Shown: piece after piece, positions 16,510 to 24,155 of the stretch
Numbering within the stretch: the stretch's first letter is position 1
Layout of the letters: each line of letters begins with the position of its first letter
NCBI GenBank assembly: GCA_964387935.1
Contig: CAYLZN010000037.1
Coordinates: 1 to 27,350, forward strand
Direction of reading: 5' to 3'
Source of the DNA: CAYLZN01 sp964387935
Lineage (GTDB): Bacteria; Acidobacteriota; Vicinamibacteria; Vicinamibacterales; JAFNAJ01
Length of the DNA stretch: 27,350 bases
The notes under the pieces: model-generated
The model's database searches: none
Told to the model about the DNA's origin: nothing
What the model saw: only the letters and a program-made list of their open reading frames with translations
Position numbers and translations under genes: made by a program

Positions 16510-16536
16510 GCCCTCCCGTCCTGCTTCCGGCCCCGG

Positions 16537-16613
16537 GCCCTGCGCCTTGCGCCCTGAGCCCTGCGCCCTGCGCCTTGAGCCCTGAGCCCTGAGCCCTGCG
16601 CCTTGAGCCCTAC
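16537..16613. repeat. Heptanucleotide tandem array, 11 units
   Basis: Eleven head-to-tail 7-base units of the form GCCYTGM on the plus strand (GCCCTGC, GCCTTGC, GCCCTGA, GCCTTGA) run without interruption; the last unit is the variant GCCCTAC. That last unit contains the stop codon of the methyltransferase gene at 16610-16612. Unit variants are mixed, suggesting slippage plus point changes. It resembles the short tandemly repeated heptamers known from cyanobacteria and other genomes. Confidence 0.93.
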
Positions 16614-17452
16614 GTGTGCCTGAGCACGTACTCCATGTTGCCGATGACCACGTCCTGAGTCAGGGCGCTCTCGCGCAGCCACGTCACGACGGGCGCGGGA
16701 AGGCGCCTGAACGTGCCCGTCACGTGGAGATGCTCGACGTCGATGTCGAGCCCGGCGTCGGCGATCTGTCGGCGCAGGCGCCGGACCCGCACGAGCTCGA
16801 GGAGATCATCGTGCTTGATTCGGTCCTGGCGTGCGAGCTTGATGAACGAGTTCTCGTCGGCCGGCTCGCGCAGCACGGACGGTGCGTGCCGCGCGAGCCA
16901 CACGAAGGTCGGGAAGGCGACGCGACGCCCCAGCAGGAGGTGGAGCGGCACGGGCACCTTCAGTCGCGGCAGATGTGCGCCGGCAAACGACAGGTAGGGC
17001 GCCGTCGAGAGGTACATCCAGCCGCCAGGACGCAGTACCCGGGCACACTCCTGGAGGTAACGCGTCGCATCGGCGACGTGCTCGATCACCGCGTGCGACA
17101 GGACCACGTCGAACGAGTCGCGGGCAAACGGGAGCGCCAGGCCGTCGGCCTGCAGGAAGGCCAGGTTTTCGAGGCGCTTCTCCCGGGCGAGGCGCGTGCC
17201 GGCGTTCCGGAAGCGATCGACGAGATCGATGCCGACCACCCAGTCCGTTTCCTCGGCGAGTGACAGGGGCATGCCGCCGCCTCCGCAACCCGCGTCGAGC
17301 ACGCGCCCGGCGACCGTGACCCCCGCCCGCTCCAGAAAGGTGAGGACCTTCGCGCTCCTGAAGTATTCGAAGAGCGCGTAGTCGTACTCCGACCTGAAGC
17401 GGCGATCGGACCAGGCCTTGATGGCCTGCTCGTCAATGACTCGCACAGTCAC
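16610..17452 (-). CDS. Class I SAM-dependent methyltransferase
   Basis: The product is 280 residues with a Rossmann-type methyltransferase domain at about 45-160. The SAM-binding motif VLDAGCGGGG is at 51-60. DGLALPFARDSFDVVLSHAVIEHVADATRYLQECARVLRPGGWMYLSTAPY covers motifs II to IV; this is the UbiE/Methyltransf_11 pattern. The C-terminal 100 residues are less conserved and probably bind the acceptor. In this cluster it would methylate a sugar hydroxyl or carboxyl. The start is a GTG at 17452, 12 bases after the radical SAM stop; another GTG two codons in is possible. The stop codon lies in the heptamer array. Confidence 0.9.
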   Translation of the reverse strand: MTVRVIDEQAIKAWSDRRFRSEYDYALFEYFRSAKVLTFLERAGVTVAGRVLDAGCGGGGMPLSLAEETDWVVGIDLVDRFRNAGTRLAREKRLENLAFLQADGLALPFARDSFDVVLSHAVIEHVADATRYLQECARVLRPGGWMYLSTAPYLSFAGAHLPRLKVPVPLHLLLGRRVAFPTFVWLARHAPSVLREPADENSFIKLARQDRIKHDDLLELVRVRRLRRQIADAGLDIDVEHLHVTGTFRRLPAPVVTWLRESALTQDVVIGNMEYVLRHT

Positions 17453-17464
17453 GTCCCAGGGCTG

Positions 17465-18700
17465 TCACTCGACGCCGGCCGGTACCGGCACCGGTCGATC
17501 GAAGGTGGTGGTCACCGCGACGGGCTGCGCGGCCGGCACCGGGGTCAGTTCGACCTTGCAGCAGCGCCGGCACACCGGGAACAGCCCCTCCTCGACGAGG
17601 CGGCGACGGAGCTCGACATACCGCGGCGAATTCCAGACCTCTTCGAGGGTGTGCCCGGTGAGATCTCCCACCTCCACCCGGATGAACGGGCAGAAGTAGA
17701 CCTTGCCGCTGAAGGAGACCCGCGCGTTGAGGAACGGGTACAGGCACCGCCCGTCGAGCCGCGCCCCGGGGGTGTAGTAGCTGTCGATGAGCTGCGGGTG
17801 CACCTTCGGGCGGAAGTCGAAGAGAATGCCTCGCGCCTTGCACCTGGCCTCGAGCGCTGCCACCTGCCGACGCACCTGCTCGGGTGTGACGCCTGGGTGC
17901 GCGGTGACGAAGGTCGAGATGAGCGCAGGGTCGGTCTCGCTGATCAGCCGAAGGGTTTCGTCCACTTCGTCCGCGGTGGCGAACATCAGGTGATTGAGGC
18001 CGATGGCGTCCACGCCCAACTGCTCGGCCACGTCCACCATGCGGTCCAGCGCCTCCAGGCTCTCGTGGGCCACCGTCGTGTTGATGCTCACGCGCAGCGG
18101 CGCGCCAAGGCGACGGGCCGCGTCCTGCAGCCGTCTCAGCCCGGCGGCCGTCCGATCGAAGGTCCCCTTGAGGCCCCGGGCACGGTCGTGGAGTTCGTCG
18201 GGGCCGTCGATCGACACGCTGATGTGCTTGAGGAATCCCTGATTGGCCAATTGTGCCAGGGCGTCCGCGCGGGCCTCGTCGATGATCGTCCCGTTGGTCG
18301 TGAGGTAGCCGCACGCGTAGCCCTTCTCGCGGAAGACATCCATGACGGCCAGGATGTCCTTGCGCATGAAGATTTCGCCGCCGGTGAGGCTCACCTGCAA
18401 TCCTGCCTGATCCGGGAAGGCGCGGCGCAGCGCGTCGAGGGTCAGCTCCTGCCGCCACTCGCCCTCGATGTTCAGCAGGTCCCCAACGTAGCAGAACTCG
18501 CAGTGCAGATTGCACCGCATCGTCGCCTCGTAAACGAGGCCCGCGGGCAGGCGGTCGGCGCGACCGGACCGTTCCGTGAGGAAGCGCTTGATGCGCTGTT
18601 CGTACGAGGCACGACGCAAACGCGCCGAGGCGCTCCGCGCGAGCGCGGAGCCACGCGCACGGTCGAGCACCTGCTGGCGGAGTCTGCGAATCAGGGTCAT
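17465..18700 (-). CDS. Radical SAM protein with SPASM-like C-terminal cysteines
   Basis: The product is 411 residues. Cys63, Cys67 and Cys70 (CNLHCEFC) bind the [4Fe-4S] cluster that cleaves SAM. TGGEIFMRKD, YLTTNGT and SVSIDGP follow, as in the SPASM/Elp3-like radical SAM family. The C-terminal region has Cys319, Cys337, Cys377, Cys380 and Cys381, with CPFIRVEVGDLTGHTLEEVWNS between them, typical of SPASM auxiliary cluster domains. Such enzymes usually modify peptides, but some act on carbohydrates (dehydrogenation or epimerisation). No precursor peptide gene is evident nearby. It overlaps the GT39-like gene by 4 bases and lies within the glycan cluster, so a sugar- or glycan-linked substrate is inferred. 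Confidence 0.92.
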   Translation of the reverse strand: MTLIRRLRQQVLDRARGSALARSASARLRRASYEQRIKRFLTERSGRADRLPAGLVYEATMRCNLHCEFCYVGDLLNIEGEWRQELTLDALRRAFPDQAGLQVSLTGGEIFMRKDILAVMDVFREKGYACGYLTTNGTIIDEARADALAQLANQGFLKHISVSIDGPDELHDRARGLKGTFDRTAAGLRRLQDAARRLGAPLRVSINTTVAHESLEALDRMVDVAEQLGVDAIGLNHLMFATADEVDETLRLISETDPALISTFVTAHPGVTPEQVRRQVAALEARCKARGILFDFRPKVHPQLIDSYYTPGARLDGRCLYPFLNARVSFSGKVYFCPFIRVEVGDLTGHTLEEVWNSPRYVELRRRLVEEGLFPVCRRCCKVELTPVPAAQPVAVTTTFDRPVPVPAGVE

Positions 18701-20463
18701 TGCACGATCCAGATGTCGATGACCGGTCCGGGGCGTTCCAGCGCCGAGTCGAGAGGCGTGTCCGTGTTGTGCAGGAACGGAGCGACCGTCGCCCGCGTCG
18801 CCGGGTCAGCCTCCGGCCGGTACGGCGAGAAGCTCGCGACCAGCCGCCCACGGCGCTCGAGCGCCGCGCGGAGCGGAAGGGTCGCCGGATCCACGGTATT
18901 GTAGCCTTTGAGCACGACCACGTGAATGCCGTGGTGCGCGAACATGTCCGTGCCGCCCTCGCCCTCGAAATCCTGGTAGCGGAGGTAGATCTTGTCGGCG
19001 TCGAGACCGCCCTCTCCGAGGTACAGCAGGCGGTAGGACGGGTTCGGCCACGGGGTGAGCTGAAGCCGGAGCGCGAACTTGCGCGAGGCCCGCGACGGGT
19101 CGCCGAGACGCGCGGCCAGGGCCTCGATCAGGCCTTCCCTGGACTGGGTGAGCGACACGGAATAGGGCTGGAGCAGGACGGTGCGCCCGGGCTCGACCGA
19201 CGACTCGATGAAGCGTTGCGCCAGCGTCCGCGTGTCGTCCTGGAGGAAGAAGGTTCCCACGCGTACGCTGCCGACCAGGCCCGGTATGGCCGCCAGGACC
19301 GCGAATGCCGCGACAGCGAGGGACTTGCGCCGCGGAGCGACGCGCGCCACGACGTCGTGCAGGCCGAGCCCCGCGACCAGGCAGGCAAACGGCAGGACGG
19401 GATTCAGATAGCGGCTGGCCGCGACCGTGTTGGTGATGAACGCCAGGAACAGCACGGGAAAGGCCAGGACCAGCCCGGCGACGCGCGGCGACAGACGCCA
19501 CAGCGACAGAATGCCGACCAGGGCCAGCAACGCGACGGGCCAGCCGAGGGCCTCCCGCCAGAGCATGCGCAGGTACAGGACGAAGCTCGTAAAGCGCGCG
19601 CCCTCGGCGCCGCCCGCCCGATCGATGACGATGGCGCGATTGGCCGTGATGTCACGCCAGGCGGTTCCCGGCTCGACGAGCAGGAACGGGGACAGCGTGA
19701 AGAAGACGATCCCGGCTGCGGCGAGCGCGAGCAGCGCAACGCGTGCGCGTCCTGCGCGTGCGAGGCCGGCCGCGTGCCACCGCGTCGCGAGCACCAGCGG
19801 CACGCCCAGGAACACCGTGTAGTAGTGCGTCGAGAACGCCACGCCGCAGCAGGTGCCCGCGAGCAGGGCCCTGCCCGTGCTCGAGCCCAGGGCGAGCGGC
19901 CACACGCGCGTGATGGCGAGCATCGCCAGGATCACGGCCACGGTGGCGGGCACGTCGTGCTTGATGTAGTGGGCATCGCGCACGGCCGTCGGCGCGACCG
20001 CCAGGAAGAGGGCCGCCGTGAACGCGACCGAGGTTCCGAACAGGCGTCGTGCCCACCACCAGAGCGCGGCGACGGACGCCACGCCCAGCGTGACGCCCAG
20101 CGCCCGCCCAGCCAGGTAGACCTCCGACGGATCGACGAAGAACCGGGTCTGGAAGGCCGCGAGCGACGACACCGCGCCAGTCAGCCAGGACCAGGCGAAG
20201 GCCAGGCCCGACCAGGCGAACAGGACGTAGAAGTAGAACGTCGGGTAGAGGAAGTTGTGCGGGTTGAGATCGCCCGTCGCAAACGCGAGGGCCCGCGAGA
20301 GGATCGAGACCTCGTCGGGGTTGTAGACGGCGGGGAGCCCGACACGCAGGCCCCTGAGGCGGAGCCACGTGGCCGCCACCAGCAGCGCAGCCAGCGCCGC
20401 GCCCGACCACAGCGAACGTGTGTGCGGATCGCTGACGCGGGGCGGGGTCGAATCGCTGGACAC
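18697..20463 (-). CDS. GT39-like (ArnT/PMT) membrane glycosyltransferase
   Basis: From GTG 20463 the product is 588 residues. The N-terminal two thirds have many transmembrane helices. An early periplasmic loop contains NPDEVSILSRALAFATGDLNPHNF with the acidic pair Asp50-Glu51, the signature of polyprenyl-phosphate sugar transferases (PMT/ArnT family). HYIKHDVPATVAVILAMLA is a second typical segment. The C-terminal part (from about 410) is soluble and periplasmic. The enzyme would move a sugar from a polyprenyl-phosphate carrier to a protein, lipid or glycan outside the cytoplasm. The open frame runs on upstream through the MBOAT gene, but that part has no family similarity. GTG 20463, 8 bases after the MBOAT stop, is chosen. 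Confidence 0.88.
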   Translation of the reverse strand: MSSDSTPPRVSDPHTRSLWSGAALAALLVAATWLRLRGLRVGLPAVYNPDEVSILSRALAFATGDLNPHNFLYPTFYFYVLFAWSGLAFAWSWLTGAVSSLAAFQTRFFVDPSEVYLAGRALGVTLGVASVAALWWWARRLFGTSVAFTAALFLAVAPTAVRDAHYIKHDVPATVAVILAMLAITRVWPLALGSSTGRALLAGTCCGVAFSTHYYTVFLGVPLVLATRWHAAGLARAGRARVALLALAAAGIVFFTLSPFLLVEPGTAWRDITANRAIVIDRAGGAEGARFTSFVLYLRMLWREALGWPVALLALVGILSLWRLSPRVAGLVLAFPVLFLAFITNTVAASRYLNPVLPFACLVAGLGLHDVVARVAPRRKSLAVAAFAVLAAIPGLVGSVRVGTFFLQDDTRTLAQRFIESSVEPGRTVLLQPYSVSLTQSREGLIEALAARLGDPSRASRKFALRLQLTPWPNPSYRLLYLGEGGLDADKIYLRYQDFEGEGGTDMFAHHGIHVVVLKGYNTVDPATLPLRAALERRGRLVASFSPYRPEADPATRATVAPFLHNTDTPLDSALERPGPVIDIWIVQ

Positions 20464-20471
20464 GGTCTCGC

Positions 20472-21893
20472 TCAGAACTGGAAGTAGATGAACTGGGCGC
20501 CGCCGAAGTCGCCGAAGAGGAGCGTCAGGTAGCACACCGCGCCGTACACGGCGTAGCGCCAGGCCGCCGGCAGACGCAAGACTGCCAGCACGTCCCGGTG
20601 CAGGGCTTCGAAGGTGTGAACGACGAGGAACGGCAGGGCATAGGATGCGAGCGCTGACGCGTACGCCCCCGATTGCGCGCTCGCCTCCCATGGCGCAGCG
20701 AGCAGCGCGGTCAGCGAGCCGATCTGCGTCAGCGAGGAGGCCCGAAAGATCAGCCAGCCATAGCACGTCACGTGGAACATCACGAACCACGCCAGGAGGG
20801 TCGCTGGATTCACTCGAGCCGGGAGCGTGATGCGCAGGGCGCGGCCTGCCGCTTCGACCCATCGGCCCACGACCAGGACGAGGCCCTGGTAGAACCCCCA
20901 CAGCACGAACGTCCACGCGGCGCCGTGCCACAGACCGCCGAGGACCATGGTGACCAGCAGGTTGCGTTCGGTCTGCCACCGCGTCCCACGGTTGCCGCCG
21001 AGCGGCACGTACAGGTAGTCGCGCAGCCACGCCGACAGGCTGATGTGCCAGTGTCGCCAGAATTCCCGCGGGCTGAGCACGAAGTAGGGATACAGGAAGT
21101 TGATGCTGAGGTCGATGCCCATCAGCTTCGACGTGCCGCGCGCGATGTTCGAGTACCCCGCGAAGTCCCCGAAGATCTGGAACGCGAACGCGTACACCCC
21201 GAGCAGGACGTCGAGCCCCGTCGGCGTGGCCCCGGCGCGGAACACCTCGTCGGCGACCCTGGCCAGATTGTCGGCGACGAACAGCTTCTGGAAGAAGCCC
21301 CAGGCGACCAGCCACGCGCCTTCCCGGATGTCGGCGTACGTGATCGTACGCGGCGCGGCGAGCTGCGGGATCAGCTTCTCCGCCCGGAGGATCGGACCCG
21401 CCACGAGGTGCGGGAAGTAGGCGATGAACAGGGCGAAGTTCAGGAAGCTCCGCTCCACCGGGTAGTGCCGGCGGTACACGTCCACGACGTAGCTGATCGT
21501 CATGAACGTGTAGAAGGAGATGCCGATCGGCAGGGCGATGCGCAGCGTGATCGGATGCACCTGCAGCCCGAGGCCTGCCAGCAGCCCGGTGAGACTGTCG
21601 GCGAAGAAGTTGAAATACTTGAAGAACCCGAGCATGCCCAGGTTGAACGACAGGCTCACGAGCAGCCACGCCCGTCGTCGTCCGTGGTGCTCGGTGGACC
21701 CGATGGCCCGGGCGCAGTAGTAGTCCACGAGGGTCTGCGACCAGAGCAGGCCCAGGAACCGCCAGTCCCAGGCCGCATAGAAGTAGTAACTGGCGCCGAG
21801 CAGCAGCCAGTTCTGCGCGCGGTGGGGCAGCACGCGGTACGCGGCGTAGACCGCGACGAAGAACACGACGAAGTGAAACGAGTTGAAGACCAT
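20472..21893 (-). CDS. MBOAT-family O-acyltransferase (AlgI-like)
   Basis: From ATG 21893 the product is 473 residues with about ten membrane helices. MVFNSFHFVVFF at the start, ALPIGISFYTFMTISYVVDVYR, FPHLVAGPILRAEKLIPQL and SINFLYPYFVLSPREFWRHWHISLSAWLRDYLYVPLGGNR are typical of AlgI-type MBOAT proteins. The presumed catalytic His is in LGGLWHGAAWTF (His323), with His281 in FWRHWHIS. It would pass acyl groups, usually acetyl, across the membrane for O-acylation of an exported polysaccharide. A GTG at 21920 would add nine residues and overlap the SGNH stop; the family favours the ATG. Together with the preceding SGNH gene it forms a two-part acylation system. Confidence 0.93.
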   Translation of the reverse strand: MVFNSFHFVVFFVAVYAAYRVLPHRAQNWLLLGASYYFYAAWDWRFLGLLWSQTLVDYYCARAIGSTEHHGRRRAWLLVSLSFNLGMLGFFKYFNFFADSLTGLLAGLGLQVHPITLRIALPIGISFYTFMTISYVVDVYRRHYPVERSFLNFALFIAYFPHLVAGPILRAEKLIPQLAAPRTITYADIREGAWLVAWGFFQKLFVADNLARVADEVFRAGATPTGLDVLLGVYAFAFQIFGDFAGYSNIARGTSKLMGIDLSINFLYPYFVLSPREFWRHWHISLSAWLRDYLYVPLGGNRGTRWQTERNLLVTMVLGGLWHGAAWTFVLWGFYQGLVLVVGRWVEAAGRALRITLPARVNPATLLAWFVMFHVTCYGWLIFRASSLTQIGSLTALLAAPWEASAQSGAYASALASYALPFLVVHTFEALHRDVLAVLRLPAAWRYAVYGAVCYLTLLFGDFGGAQFIYFQF

Positions 21894-21919
21894 CCTCGGT
21901 CGGTGCGGCTGCCCGTGCA

Positions 21920-23104
21920 CTACGGGATGGCCGGAGGCGCTCCCGCCCGCGCGTCTGACGGGCCCAGCAATCCGGACGTGTTCAGGAACTGCGCGAGCGC
22001 CGCCGCGACGACGCGGTGCCCGCGGGCAGTGAAATGGATGTTCTCCTTGAAGAACAGGCCCACGGGATCGGGTTGCTGCCTGAGGACGGGCAGCAGATCG
22101 AGCATGGGCGCGCCCAGCGGGGCCAGCGCGTCGGCAAAACGGGCCGTCGCGGCGTCACGCACGAGCACGCCTCCGTTCGCCGTCACCGTCGCGGCCAGAC
22201 GCCCGTAGTCCGCATCGTCCAGTTGAAAGCGCGCGGGGACGAGCACGAAGCCCGTCGTGGCGCCCTCGGCCGCCGCTCTTCGTCGAATCCGATCGAAGGT
22301 GTCCGCGGCGAGCGCCATGCCCCTGGCCACGTCCGGCGGCGGGCTCTCGAGATAGGTCATCAGGGGGCGCTGGGCCACAGGCGCCTGCTGGAGGCGTCCC
22401 TTGATCGAGTCGTACCGGAGGCGCACGGTCTGGAGCACCATGCTGCGACGGATCGTGCGCCGGGCCAGTCCCGTGACCTCCTCGCGTGCCTTCGTCGCGG
22501 CGCTCCTGTCGGCATCGAGCTTTCGCGCCGAGTCGAGCGCCTCGATGGCGTCGTTGGCCACGAAGACGGCCATCAGCACGACGTCCGGGCGCAGGTCCGC
22601 GATCACGTGCTCGAAGAAGAGCCACTCTTCGACCGGCCCGTATCCCTGCACGCCCGCGTTGATCACGCGATAGGTGTAGCCGTCGTGCCGCCGGTTCAGA
22701 GCCTCCTCGAGCAGCGCGCAGAATGTGTCCTGCTGCTCGACCTGGACGGCCAGCACGAGCGAATCGCCGAGCACCGCGATGCGGCGCTCGCCCGGGCCCT
22801 TCGGGCCGAGTTCCGGTCCACGCACGCCCGCCGCGTTGATCGCAATCCCGGTGTCGAACTCCGTCGTGGCGTAGCGGATCTGCGCGCCGGGGCGGGGCCG
22901 ATGGCCGATGCGACCATCCTGCATGAACAACTGCTGGAACACCGGCGCGGCTTCCGAACCTCCGTACAACCGCATGCCGGCCTCGAACACCAGGCCTTGC
23001 GCGAGGAGGATCGCGACGAGCAATGGGGCGCGTCGGAGCAGTGGCAACACGGTGACTGGGCGAACGTCGGCGGGAACCCGGGGCCCGGGCAGGTAGGGTA
23101 ACAC
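21920..23104 (-). CDS. SGNH/GDSL-family hydrolase or acyltransferase
   Basis: The product is up to 394 residues. An N-terminal membrane anchor (about 23-40, RRAPLLVAILLAQGLVF) places the rest in the periplasm. Ser115 in VLGDSL is the nucleophile, INAGVQGYGPVEEW supplies the Gly block, and VFVANDAIEA the Asn184 block. His357 is in KENIHFTARGH, where the usual DxxH aspartate is replaced by Glu354. Such proteins next to MBOAT genes transfer or remove O-acetyl groups on polysaccharides. The start is uncertain: GTG 23104 or GTG 23050 (dropping 18 residues), both lacking a ribosome site. It is the first gene of the eight-gene cluster. Confidence 0.85.
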   Translation of the reverse strand: MLPYLPGPRVPADVRPVTVLPLLRRAPLLVAILLAQGLVFEAGMRLYGGSEAAPVFQQLFMQDGRIGHRPRPGAQIRYATTEFDTGIAINAAGVRGPELGPKGPGERRIAVLGDSLVLAVQVEQQDTFCALLEEALNRRHDGYTYRVINAGVQGYGPVEEWLFFEHVIADLRPDVVLMAVFVANDAIEALDSARKLDADRSAATKAREEVTGLARRTIRRSMVLQTVRLRYDSIKGRLQQAPVAQRPLMTYLESPPPDVARGMALAADTFDRIRRRAAAEGATTGFVLVPARFQLDDADYGRLAATVTANGGVLVRDAATARFADALAPLGAPMLDLLPVLRQQPDPVGLFFKENIHFTARGHRVVAAALAQFLNTSGLLGPSDARAGAPPAIP

Positions 23105-23190
23105 AGGGTTACGGCGCCGCGGGCCGCGGGCGGTGCGTCCCCCAGGTCCTGGCGCTCATTCTGCTGACCACGCGCGACAACGTTCCGACA

Positions 23191-23361
23191 ATGGCGGACA
23201 CCGCAGGGCTGGAGGCCCCAGGAGGTTCCGGCAAGGCTGTGCGGATCTGCGGGTACGAGGAGTGGCGGCTGGGCCCAGACGGTCTCATCGCGGAGTCCAG
23301 GGGGCATGTCGACGAGGCCGACTACAAGCGCCAGTCGAGCGGCGAGACCTCGGTGAGGTGA
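23191..23361 (+). pseudogene. Fragment of a SnoaL/NTF2-like protein
   Basis: This 56-codon open frame encodes VRICGYEEWRLGPDGLIAESRGHVDEADYKRQ, which matches the C-terminal half of SnoaL-like (nuclear transport factor 2-like) proteins that are normally 130-150 residues. The frame remains open upstream for about 30 codons (VLALILLTTRDNVPTM) but shows no clear N-terminal domain, and no start or ribosome site fits. It is read as the remains of a truncated gene, probably left by insertion or deletion at the edge of the accessory islet. Confidence 0.6.
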
Positions 23362-23450
23362 GAACGCCGCCGAACAACGCCTTCAACACGGCCGGCATGA
23401 GCCGCGTCGGTACGGGCGCATGCCAGCATCAGCCGATTGCCCGCGCCTTC
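23362..23450. other. Noncoding stretch between SnoaL remnant and vapBC operator
   Basis: Nothing certain is seen here. The first part (GCCGAACAACGCCTTCAAC, about 23370-23388) resembles the left half of an integron attC site, but no matching right half follows. Confidence 0.3.
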
Positions 23451-23466
23451 ATTACCGTGGTAATGT
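23451..23466 (+). promoter_or_regulatory. Palindromic operator overlapping vapB -10 element
   Basis: A perfect palindrome, ATTACC-GT-GGTAAT (23451-23464), overlaps a -10-like TAATGT (23461-23466) that ends seven bases before the vapB ATG. This is the expected layout for autorepression by an AbrB-type antitoxin or toxin-antitoxin complex. No ribosome site is seen, so the transcript may be leaderless. Confidence 0.7.
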
Positions 23467-23473
23467 ACAGGCG

Positions 23474-23737
23474 ATGCCAATCGCACGATCTCGAGTGACG
23501 GCCCAGGGTCAGGTGTCGGTACCGGCCCAGGTTCGGCGAAAACTCGGTGTAGGGCCAGGTTCGCTGCTGGAATGGGACGAGGACGGGAACGCGGTGGTAG
23601 TCCGACGAGCTGGCCAGTACAGCTCGGTCGAGATTCACCGGGCGCTGTTCGGACACGAGCGCCCGGCATCACGGAGCCTGAGCGACCTGAAGGCCGGGAT
23701 CCGGCGCCACGTTCGGAAACGTCATGCGCGCGATTGA
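23474..23737 (+). CDS. vapB: AbrB/MazE-like antitoxin (VapB type)
   Basis: The product is 87 residues. The N-terminal 45 residues (ARSRVTAQGQVSVPAQVRRKLGVGPGSLLEWDED) form the swapped-hairpin AbrB/SpoVT DNA-binding domain. The C-terminal half (SSVEIHRALFGHERPASRSLSDLKAGIRRHVRKRHARD) is charged and would wrap around and inhibit the toxin. ATG 23474 is chosen because the AbrB domain starts there and the palindromic operator lies just upstream. The last 14 bases overlap the toxin gene, consistent with coupled translation. Confidence 0.92.
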   Translation: MPIARSRVTAQGQVSVPAQVRRKLGVGPGSLLEWDEDGNAVVVRRAGQYSSVEIHRALFGHERPASRSLSDLKAGIRRHVRKRHARD

Positions 23738-24104
23738 CACGAATGTGCTCGTGCGTCTGCTCACCAGAGATGACGTGAAGCAGGTCGTGGCCGCCGACGC
23801 ATTCGTCCAGCACGGCGCGTGGGTGTCAGTGTTGGCCCTGGCCGAAGCCATGTGGGTGCTGACAACAGTCTACGAACGAGACGCCAGTCAGGTTGCCACC
23901 GCGGTCGAGATGCTCCTCAACCACCAGCAACTGACGCTTCAGGAGCCTGAAGCGGTGGGCGCGGCTCTCGACACGTTTCGACGGCGACCGACCCTCGGGT
24001 TCTCTGATTGCCTGCTGGTCGAACTTGCACGGAAGGCGGGACACCTGCCCTTGGGTACGTTCGATCGCGACCTGTGCAAGCTGGACGGGACCGCTAAACT
24101 GTAG
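23724..24104 (+). CDS. vapC: PIN-domain ribonuclease toxin (VapC type)
   Basis: The product is 126 residues, a complete PIN domain. The acidic metal ligands are all visible: Asp5 (AIDTNVLVRLLT), Glu41 (LALAEAMWVL), Asp95 (GFSDCLLVELARKAG) and Asp114 (GTFDRDLCKL). VapC toxins cleave tRNA or rRNA when released from the antitoxin. It overlaps vapB by 14 bases, forming a standard toxin-antitoxin operon. The order of residues and the intact active site suggest a working toxin. Confidence 0.94.
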   Translation: MRAIDTNVLVRLLTRDDVKQVVAADAFVQHGAWVSVLALAEAMWVLTTVYERDASQVATAVEMLLNHQQLTLQEPEAVGAALDTFRRRPTLGFSDCLLVELARKAGHLPLGTFDRDLCKLDGTAKL

Positions 24105-24155
24105 AACTCGGAGACACGTCAAGGCAGCCGGACCACCGTTGCACCCGACCACGGC

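Noticed and set aside
20464..21669. Apparent N-terminal extension of the GT39-like protein
   Set aside because: It lies out of frame within the MBOAT gene and has no transmembrane or family pattern; GTG 20463 gives a normal-length protein.
23370..23400. Integron attC-like half site
   Set aside because: GCCGAACAACGCCTTCAAC resembles an attC left half, but no GTTRRRY right half or complementary arm follows within 100 bases, and no such sites follow vapC or the DUF3224 gene.
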